From the NCBI GenBank assembly GCA_937915915.1, contig CALGGN010000339.1, forward strand, positions 1 through 7,271: a stretch of 7,271 bases of DNA, written 5' to 3'. Of the stretch, positions 1-4,938 are shown one piece after another. The notes under the pieces were generated by a model. It was given only the letters and a program-made list of their open reading frames with translations, was not told where the DNA came from and ran no database searches. Position 1 is the stretch's first letter; each line of letters opens with the position of its first letter. This DNA comes from an uncultured Selenomonas sp. (GTDB lineage Bacteria; Bacillota; Negativicutes; Selenomonadales; Selenomonadaceae). The position numbers and the translations under genes are program-made.

Positions 1-27
1 CCATTCGCCTCCCGGTATGTGTTCCAT
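1..27 (-). CDS. Start of an unidentified gene running off the left edge
   Basis: Read on the minus strand, an ATG at 27-25 opens a frame with no stop to the window edge, giving MEHIPGGEW (nine codons). It is preceded by a strong Shine-Dalgarno, GGGAGGG (complement of 35-41), at a spacing of 7 nt. An extended -10 element lies about 60 nt upstream. Nine residues are too few to recognise a family, so no function is proposed. The ribosome binding site and its spacing are the main support; a chance ATG behind a purine run remains possible. Confidence 0.5.
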
Positions 28-34
28 TGTGAAT

Positions 35-41
35 CCCTCCC
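35..41 (-). promoter_or_regulatory. Ribosome binding site for the left-edge gene
   Basis: The complement reads GGGAGGG, 7 nt upstream of the minus-strand ATG at 27-25. It is the main reason for calling a real translation start so close to the window edge. Confidence 0.5.
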
Positions 42-84
42 TCGAACATTTATCAAATCAGGGGCTTTGTATCTCGTCTATCCT

Positions 85-113
85 ATTGTAGCAAGATTTC
101 CACTTTAGCGCAG
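85..113 (-). promoter_or_regulatory. Possible extended -10 promoter for the left-edge gene
   Basis: The minus strand carries TACAAT (complement of 85-90) directly preceded by TGC (91-93), giving an extended -10 of form TGnTACAAT. The hexamer 17 nt upstream (108-113, CTGCGC on the minus strand) is a poor -35, which an extended -10 can tolerate. Transcription would begin near 78 and leave a leader of about 50 nt before the ATG at 27. Predicted from sequence only. Confidence 0.35.
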
Positions 114-131
114 CCCCCATTTTTTTCCACA

Positions 132-222
132 GCCAGTATCATCCTCTCATAACGTACATCTGTACTTTTGCCCAAATTGGGCAAAAAGTACAGACATATA
201 CCATGAGAAGATTTTACATGGC
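132..222. repeat. 91-bp quasi-palindrome (long imperfect inverted repeat)
   Basis: The two arms are 132-175 and 177-222. The inner 17 bp (159-175 against 177-194) pair with a single bulged A at 183, in sequences reading TCTGTACTTTT-GCCCAA. After a poorly matched stretch, pairing resumes with TCTCAT (145-150) against ATGAGA (203-208), then ATC/GAT, GTA/TAC and GCCA/TGGC to the outer end. No T-run follows on either strand, so it is not a typical intrinsic terminator. It lies between two outward-facing predicted promoters (85-113 minus, 260-287 plus). It could be an operator or hairpin RNA element, or a small non-autonomous mobile element; the sequence alone does not decide. Confidence 0.75.
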
Positions 223-259
223 AAGGGCAGACGGATATGAACAGTGGACGTGAAGTAAC

Positions 260-287
260 TTGACAAGGAGTGATTAGGTGGTATAAT
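260..287 (+). promoter_or_regulatory. Near-consensus sigma-70 promoter with no clear gene downstream
   Basis: TTGACA (260-265) and TATAAT (282-287) both match consensus perfectly and are separated by 16 nt. Transcription would start near 294 and run right, through the repeat cluster, into the antisense strand of the kinase 3' end. About 75 nt downstream is a Shine-Dalgarno-like GGAAAGGAGGG (361-371), but the only start-like codon next to it is a TTG at 372, one base away and too close. The promoter may be a leftover of a deleted gene, or may make a small or antisense RNA. Confidence 0.65.
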
Positions 288-313
288 TCATTTTGGATAA
301 GTGTATATAATTT

Positions 314-411
314 CAGTTGGTGTCAACTGTCACAACTGCCGAATCAAACGGCATAACACGGGAAAGGAGGGTTGATTAAAGGTAACACAGAGGTAACACT
401 TTCGGTAAAAA
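314..411. repeat. Cluster of short inverted and direct repeats, att-like in style
   Basis: In order: CAGTTG (314-319) and CAACTG (324-329) form a 6-bp stem with a 4-nt loop. CAACTG recurs at 333-338, nine bases after its first copy. TGCCG (337-341) and CGGCA (349-353) form a second small stem. GGTAACAC occurs at 381-388 and again at 392-399, with a partial copy starting at 404. Close-set direct repeats of this kind resemble arm-type sites bound by tyrosine recombinases at integrated-element ends. That reading is inference, since no recombinase gene is in the window. Confidence 0.5.
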
Positions 412-433
412 CGGTCAGATTCGCATTATTAAC

Positions 434-451
434 ACCACTATATATAGTGGT
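434..451. repeat. 18-bp perfect palindrome
   Basis: ACCACTATATATAGTGGT is identical to its own reverse complement, with an AT-only centre. It lies 112 nt beyond the kinase stop codon. With no T-run it is not a standard terminator; it might be a regulator-binding site or part of the recombination scar suggested by the neighbouring repeats. The rest of 452-562 shows nothing recognisable. Confidence 0.6.
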
Positions 452-562
452 TGGATAACTTGAAATGGTACAACATGTGGTGCTTTGGGCCATTCTTGTG
501 TTATAGAATTCGACGCACACTTGTCCGAACACTCTCGGCATCCTTATGCAATCGGAAATGAT

Positions 563-1969
563 TCAGCCCCGGCCTGCCCCCGCTCCTTCCAAATAGAACT
601 GAAATTCCCAATAGAAGGATGCACCCCCTGCATCCCTCAAACGGACACCCAACCAGAAGAGCTTGCCGGAAAACAGGCAGTCGCCCAGTGGGATATCGAA
701 ATCTGCCGACCCTCCCGAAGGAATGGTAGCTGCTGAGAGCGTTCGGCTTTGGTGCTCAGCGCCTCGATAGGATAGCTCAAGAACCGGATTCACAAAATCC
801 GCGGCACTCTGATTGTCGATATGAAGGCTCATGCCCCAGCCAGAGGGGATGCGAACCGTGTCTCCCTCCCTCTCCCATCCATTCCAAACCGAAGCGGAAA
901 CGGGAATTCCCGTGCCGCAAGGCGCTCCATTCAGGGAAAAGGTGCATTGTTCCCGCTGCAGAGAAGGATATTTCCAGCTTCGCAATGGGGAGTTCTTTTC
1001 CATATGCAAGACGGACACATCCACGGGAATCTCTCCTTCCGTGGCCGATACGGGTAACTCTCCTGTCTGGGATGGCTCCTGCTGTGCTTGTTGCGGAGGG
1101 CTTGGAACCGTATCGGGAATCGTTGCCGAAGAGTGTGCTCCCTCCATGACGAAAGCGTCACCTGCATCAGCATCCCCATCCTGCCTTGGCTCCTGAATTG
1201 TGTACAGAGCAGCCGCCGACAGAAGAAGAGCTGTCACGATTACCAGAATCCAACGCTGAAGCTTCTTTTTCCCTTGCTGACGCGCCACATCCTGCCAAAG
1301 CTCATCCACGGACGAATAACGATCCTCCGGATCGAGCGCAGTGCATTTCCGCAGGACACTCCCCAAGCTACCGCGATAACCCGTTCCCAGCATCCTCCGT
1401 ATGGTGATGCCAAGGGAATAGATGTCGCTCCTTGCATCGGTCTGACCGAAACCGTACTGCTCCGGCGGAGCATAGCCCTTCGTTCCCAAGAATTCCGTAT
1501 CTGGTTCCTCTGAGGAACGAGTGACGCGGGCGATACCGAAGTCGATGAGCTTTACTTCATGATTCTTTGCGAGGATGATATTGGAGGGCTTGATATCCCG
1601 GTGGACGATGTTCCGCTCATGGAGGGGGCGCAGACAGTCGCAAATTTCCTTCAGAACGTGGAATGCAGTCCCCTCGTCCAGCGTCCCATCATAACGCAGG
1701 ATATCTGCCAGTGTCCTTCCGTCAATGTATTCCTCAATGACCAGCAGCTTCCCATCCTGCTCCATCAGGCGGTAGATAGCGGGGATATGGGAATCTCCCA
1801 GTTCCTTGAGCATTTCATATATGCCCTTGGAGCGTATGTCCCTCTGCTTCAGGATGGAGACTTGCTTGCCGACTTTGTCATAGATGAGCGCCACCAAGCC
1901 TTCCTCAGAATCCTTCAGGACATCCACCATCTCATAGCTGTTGCCAAGATACTCTTCCCACAGTTCCAT
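563..1969 (-). CDS. Membrane-anchored Ser/Thr protein kinase (PknB/Hanks type)
   Basis: A 468-aa protein predicted to transfer phosphate from ATP to Ser/Thr residues of cytoplasmic targets. Residues 10-230 form the kinase domain: probable ATP lysine K41, hinge region EEY (79-81), catalytic loop HRDIKPSN (123-130), DFG (143-145), GTKGYAPPEQ (162-171) and DIYSLG (182-187). The usual Gly-rich loop is not recognisable near residues 12-25. A membrane segment follows at 240-258, then a Pro/Gln/Ser-rich linker (about 270-320) and an outer region of roughly 150 residues rich in predicted beta structure, with no family I recognise. No PASTA repeats are present, unlike classical PknB. I chose the ATG at 1969 (minus-strand AAGG about 11 nt upstream). 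A longer reading to 2314 would run antisense through the helix-turn-helix gene and has no kinase-like sequence. Kinase identity is secure; substrate is unknown. Confidence 0.9.
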   Translation of the reverse strand: MELWEEYLGNSYEMVDVLKDSEEGLVALIYDKVGKQVSILKQRDIRSKGIYEMLKELGDSHIPAIYRLMEQDGKLLVIEEYIDGRTLADILRYDGTLDEGTAFHVLKEICDCLRPLHERNIVHRDIKPSNIILAKNHEVKLIDFGIARVTRSSEEPDTEFLGTKGYAPPEQYGFGQTDARSDIYSLGITIRRMLGTGYRGSLGSVLRKCTALDPEDRYSSVDELWQDVARQQGKKKLQRWILVIVTALLLSAAALYTIQEPRQDGDADAGDAFVMEGAHSSATIPDTVPSPPQQAQQEPSQTGELPVSATEGEIPVDVSVLHMEKNSPLRSWKYPSLQREQCTFSLNGAPCGTGIPVSASVWNGWEREGDTVRIPSGWGMSLHIDNQSAADFVNPVLELSYRGAEHQSRTLSAATIPSGGSADFDIPLGDCLFSGKLFWLGVRLRDAGGASFYWEFQFYLEGAGAGRG

Positions 1970-1976
1970 TGCACTC

Positions 1977-2005
1977 TTGCCTTTCTGTCCGAAATCCACT
2001 ATGAT
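1977..2005 (+). promoter_or_regulatory. Predicted promoter of the helix-turn-helix gene
   Basis: TTGCCT (1977-1982) and TATGAT (2000-2005) are separated by 17 nt. The -10 matches consensus at five of six positions and the -35 at three. Transcription would start near 2012, about 23 nt before the TTG start and just ahead of the ribosome binding site at 2021-2027. The -10 overlaps that of the predicted kinase promoter on the other strand. Confidence 0.45.
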
Positions 2006-2032
2006 TTTATCAAAAAGCATGAGGAGGAACAA
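2004..2032 (-). promoter_or_regulatory. Predicted promoter of the kinase gene
   Basis: On the minus strand, TTGTTC (complement of 2027-2032) and TAAAAT (complement of 2004-2009) are separated by 17 nt. The -10 matches at five of six positions; the -35 is weak. The start would fall near 1997, giving a leader of about 28 nt to the ATG at 1969 and supporting that start over an upstream ATG at 2020. Confidence 0.35.
2021..2027 (+). promoter_or_regulatory. Ribosome binding site fixing the TTG start
   Basis: GAGGAGG, 7 nt before TTG 2035, is a near-ideal Shine-Dalgarno. An in-frame stop (TGA at 2020-2022) excludes any start further upstream, so TTG is the only sensible one. Confidence 0.85.
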
Positions 2033-2034
2033 GT

Positions 2035-2463
2035 TTGCACGAGAAGGATACGGAGGAACTGTTTTCCGAACTGAAAGAAGACGAGGACATCCATCAATTC
2101 CTCGCACGGAACAAAAAGGAATTCCGGCTGCCGCTGCATGAATATCTGGGGCAGATTCTGAAGGATAAGAAACTGGAAAGGCATCAGGTGGTGAAAGACT
2201 CCCTTTTGGAGCGAGCCTATGGCTACCATATCTTCTCCGGAGCAAAGAAGAACCCGTCAAGAACCAAACTGCTGCCCATAGCTCTGGCGATGCACCTTGA
2301 CCTGCCCGAAACACAGAAATTGCTCCGCTATGCAGGGCTGGGGATGCTTTATCCGAGGAATCCTTGGGATTCCGTCATCATATCGGCGATCCAGAAAGGT
2401 CCTTCTGTGAAGGAAACGAATACACTGCTGTCACAGGTGGGAGAAAAGCAGATGCTTGGATGA
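2035..2463 (+). CDS. Small XRE-like helix-turn-helix protein paired with the kinase
   Basis: A 142-aa soluble protein, probably a DNA-binding regulator. Residues 1-30 are acidic and helical. Residues 34-103 fit a lambda-repressor/XRE-like helix-turn-helix bundle, with a stretch AYGYHIFSG (61-69) where the recognition-helix region is expected, followed by a basic PSR (74-76) and LALAMHLDL-type helices. Residues 104-142 form a conserved-looking tail starting LYPRNPWDSV. I recall similar proteins in Firmicutes next to Ser/Thr kinases, which suggests the kinase may phosphorylate or act with it; that link is inference. It starts at TTG with a strong GAGGAGG, a start type that usually lowers translation. 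The gene is divergent from the kinase with only 65 bp between them, so it may control both promoters. Confidence 0.8.
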   Translation: MHEKDTEELFSELKEDEDIHQFLARNKKEFRLPLHEYLGQILKDKKLERHQVVKDSLLERAYGYHIFSGAKKNPSRTKLLPIALAMHLDLPETQKLLRYAGLGMLYPRNPWDSVIISAIQKGPSVKETNTLLSQVGEKQMLG

Positions 2464-2521
2464 GAGAAACTGTCCCTCAGATCCGGTACAAAGCATAGAA
2501 AAATACTTTTTGAAATTTTTT

Positions 2522-2582
2522 GGAACAATTGGAACAGCAAGCCATAACCCTAGATAAATCAAGGGTTTCAACTGTTCCACAA
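2522..2582. repeat. Nested inverted repeats with GGAACA motifs, probable recombination-site remnant
   Basis: GGAACA occurs at 2522-2527 and 2531-2536. GGAACAG (2531-2537) pairs with CTGTTCC (2572-2578). Inside it, AACCCT at 2546 pairs with AGGGTT ending at 2567, in a 22-bp imperfect palindrome. No T-run follows on either strand, so a simple terminator is unlikely. From memory, similar runs (paired TGTTCC copies plus an AACCCT/AGGGTT stem) occur at the 3' ends of Firmicutes tyrosine integrase genes and their attachment regions. The hsdR-like reading frame begins immediately after, which supports a junction here. The flanking 2464-2521 is AT-rich and shows no gene. Confidence 0.5.
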
Positions 2583-2589
2583 AGTATAA

Positions 2590-3207
2590 CTTTCCTATGA
2601 TTCGCTGGAACACATTCTGGAACAGGACTTCCTTCGCAGGGAAATCAAGACCAAGGTCATCAATGTGACCGACGCCGTGATTTTCGAGCGTGAAGGAGAA
2701 CGCTTTACCCAGGAAACCAATCTGGAAAGCTACTATGAACGTGCATACCGCTATGTAGAAGAGAATGCAGACGAGCCCGCACTGCACAAGCTGAAGAACA
2801 ACATCCCTCTGGATCAGGAAGACTGGGAGGCTCTTGAGCGGATATTCTGGAGCGAGGTCGGTACGGAAGAAGAATACAAGAAGGCCACTCATACAGATGA
2901 AGATACAATGATGCCACTTGGCAAATTCGTCCGTAGTCTCACCGGGCTTGATGCCGAAACCGCAAGACAAGCATTCAGTGAATTCCTCGATACTGGAAAG
3001 TATACGGAGGAGCAGGTATTCTTCGTCAACTGCATCGTGGATTACATTGCGGAATATGGCACCTTGGAACAGCAGGAAATGGCTGATGATGAATTTGCCG
3101 GTGGCCTTAGTGTGGTTGAGGTCTTTGGTGATAACATCGTGGAATTCCAGCGCATTATGAAGATTGTTGCGGACATCAACGCCAATGCCATGCCGATGGC
3201 GGCATAA
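2590..3207 (+). pseudogene. hsdR: C-terminal remnant of type I restriction endonuclease subunit R (HsdR)
   Basis: Complete HsdR cuts DNA within the HsdRMS complex after ATP-driven translocation. Only the last part is present here. The frame is open from just after a TAA at 2587-2589 and already reads HsdR-like from about 2596 (YDSLEHILEQDFL). It continues through PLGKFVRSLTGLD, QAFSEFLDTG, FVNCIVDYIAEYGTL and VEVFGDN to a natural-looking stop, matching the EcoEI-type HsdR C-terminal domain. Roughly 800 or more N-terminal residues (PD-(D/E)XK nuclease and helicase motor) are missing, so restriction activity is not possible. The first usable start is GTG at 2665 (AAGG 8 nt upstream), giving 180 aa; homology upstream of that codon argues for truncation rather than a true short gene. 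The stop lies 24 nt before the first DUF262 gene. A translated C-terminal fragment cannot be excluded. Confidence 0.75.
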
Positions 3208-3231
3208 TTGGACGATACGAAAGGAAAGAGA

Positions 3232-4938
3232 ATGGAGAGCAATCAGATTCTGTTGGAGACCAAGTTCGTCAGCGATATCAAGGGGACGTTTTTCGTCCCC
3301 TCCTATCAGCGCGGGTATCGGTGGGGTCAGGATGAAGTCCTCCGGCTTTTGAATGACGTTTACACAAACGGCAAAAAGAACTATTGCCTGCAGCCGGTGG
3401 TGGTTCGCAAGAGCGGCGATGCCTATGAATTGATTGATGGGCAGCAGCGGCTGACAACGCTATACTTGATTTACCGCTACATGAAGAACGTGAACCCGAT
3501 GTTTATCAGCGAGCCAGCCTTCAATCTCACCTATCAGACCAGGGAGAACTCGGAGGAATTCCTGCGTACCGTAGACCTCTCCCGACGGGAAGAAAACATC
3601 GATTTCTGGTTCATTGCCAATGCCTATGAGACCATCCAGAAATGGTTTGAGGTGGATTTGCAGCTCCGATTCATCCATATCCTCGAATATTTCAAAGAGG
3701 ATGTGAAAATCATCTGGTATGAGGTCGGCGAGAACGAGGACGCTATCTCCCTTTTCACCCGGCTGAATATCGGTAAAATTCCGCTGACCAGCGCGGAGCT
3801 TGTCAAAGCGATGTTTCTGAGCAGCGATGCCACCGGAACCGTAGACAGGAAGAAGCAGGAAGAGATATCCCTTCAATGGGATAACATGGAGAAGGAACTC
3901 CATGACGACTCCCTGTGGTATTTCCTTACAAACCGCACGAATGCACGGTATCAGACGCGGATTGACCTTATCCTCGACCTGGTCTCTGACCGTCCTGCGG
4001 ATAACCGGGAGAAATACTACACCTTCTTCAAAATCGATGAGCTTGGGAAAACAATGCCTCTGGATGACCTGTGGCGCAAAATACAGCAGACGTTCCTGGT
4101 GCTGAAGGATTGGTATGAGAATCATGAGCTTTACCATAAGATCGGGTACCTGATTGCCTCGGAGAAGATGACGCTCCAGGAAATTTACAAGGTGTCCATC
4201 GGCAAAACGAAACAGGGTTTCAGGGCTTCTCTTGATTCCTATATCCGGCAGAGCATTTCCATCCAGAACAACTATGTCGATCTGAGCTACGAAAAGAAGC
4301 CGGACTACGATAGAATCAGCACCCTTCTGCTCTTGTTCAATGTGGAATCCGTCCGCCAAAATGGCGAACATACGCAATGGTTCCCCTTTGATAAATTCAA
4401 GTTCGACAGCAAGGGCAAGGTCTCCTGGTCTCTGGAACACATCCATGCGCAGCAGTCTGAAGGTCTTCGCACGCAGGAAATGTGGAAAGAATGGCTGTCC
4501 CTCCATATTCCTTCCGTCCGCTCCGTTACTGAAGACACCGAATTGCCCGATGCCATGCAGGCTGCTATCGACAAGCCCAAGCTGGAAAGAACGGAATTCG
4601 ACAGCCTTCAGCAGCGCGTCATAGAGCTGCTCTCCGTTCAGGGCAATGCGGAATATCTGCACTCCATCAGCAACCTCGCCCTGCTCCGCTCCGATGACAA
4701 CGCCGCGCTGAACAATTCAACCTTCGATGTTAAGCGCAATCTGATCGTCAATATGGACAAGGAAGGTCAGTACATACCGTTCTGCACGAAGATGGTTTTT
4801 CTTAAGTATTACACGCCTTCGGAGGATAACCAGCTTCACTTCTGGGGTCAGGCGGACAGGATCGCCTATGTGAATGCGATTAACAAGGTGCTGGCCGAGT
4901 ATCTCCCAGAGCCGATTGCAATGGTGGAGGAGGCATAA
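3232..4938 (+). CDS. DUF262-DUF1524 (GmrSD-like) protein with HNH nuclease region
   Basis: A 568-aa protein of the family that includes GmrSD, SspE and BrxU, where an NTP-using DUF262 domain controls an HNH DNA nuclease, usually against phage DNA. The DUF262 part shows YQRGYRW (25-31), IDGQQRLTT (68-76) and the family signature FTRLNIGKIPLTSAEL (175-190). A mostly helical middle follows. The C-terminal DUF1524-like region has SLEHIHAQ (400-407, catalytic-type H403/H405), SNLALL (480-485, N481) and NNSTFDVKR (494-502), an H-N-N/K arrangement consistent with an intact HNH site. Length is normal for single-chain GmrSD-like proteins. I chose ATG 3232 (AAGGAA at 3221-3226, 6 nt before the next-base spacing to ATG) over TTG 3208, which directly abuts the hsdR stop. 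The next gene follows with no gap, implying co-translation. The target (modified phage DNA or other) cannot be read from sequence. Confidence 0.88.
   Translation: MESNQILLETKFVSDIKGTFFVPSYQRGYRWGQDEVLRLLNDVYTNGKKNYCLQPVVVRKSGDAYELIDGQQRLTTLYLIYRYMKNVNPMFISEPAFNLTYQTRENSEEFLRTVDLSRREENIDFWFIANAYETIQKWFEVDLQLRFIHILEYFKEDVKIIWYEVGENEDAISLFTRLNIGKIPLTSAELVKAMFLSSDATGTVDRKKQEEISLQWDNMEKELHDDSLWYFLTNRTNARYQTRIDLILDLVSDRPADNREKYYTFFKIDELGKTMPLDDLWRKIQQTFLVLKDWYENHELYHKIGYLIASEKMTLQEIYKVSIGKTKQGFRASLDSYIRQSISIQNNYVDLSYEKKPDYDRISTLLLLFNVESVRQNGEHTQWFPFDKFKFDSKGKVSWSLEHIHAQQSEGLRTQEMWKEWLSLHIPSVRSVTEDTELPDAMQAAIDKPKLERTEFDSLQQRVIELLSVQGNAEYLHSISNLALLRSDDNAALNNSTFDVKRNLIVNMDKEGQYIPFCTKMVFLKYYTPSEDNQLHFWGQADRIAYVNAINKVLAEYLPEPIAMVEEA
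4926..4933 (+). promoter_or_regulatory. Ribosome binding site of the second DUF262 gene
   Basis: GGAGGAGG lies inside the last codons of the preceding gene, 5 nt before ATG 4939. The upstream stop TAA (4936-4938) touches the ATG, an arrangement that favours coupled expression of the two DUF262 proteins in matched amounts. Confidence 0.8.

Noticed and set aside
314..411. CRISPR-like array
   Set aside because: The repeats are only 6-8 bp, spaced by a few bases, and differ from one another. No cas gene is present.
344..541. 65-codon minus-strand frame downstream of the kinase
   Set aside because: No ribosome binding site and no recognisable sequence. A resemblance of its last residues to an integrase C-terminus is too weak to call.
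1970..2314. N-terminal extension of the kinase reading frame on the minus strand
   Set aside because: It runs antisense through the HTH gene, has no kinase-like sequence and no ribosome binding site. The ATG at 1969 gives a complete domain.
2431..2970. 179-codon minus-strand frame, part of which recalls integrase-tail DNA
   Set aside because: Most of it is antisense to the HsdR remnant and no recombinase catalytic residues are present. Only the repeats at 2522-2582 are kept as a feature.
3208..3231. TTG at 3208 as the start of the first DUF262 gene
   Set aside because: It abuts the preceding stop with no ribosome binding site. ATG 3232 has AAGGAA at proper spacing.
3460..4662. 400-codon open frame on the minus strand
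   Set aside because: It lies entirely opposite the DUF262-DUF1524 gene, whose family motifs are unmistakable. Its translation shows no recognisable domain.
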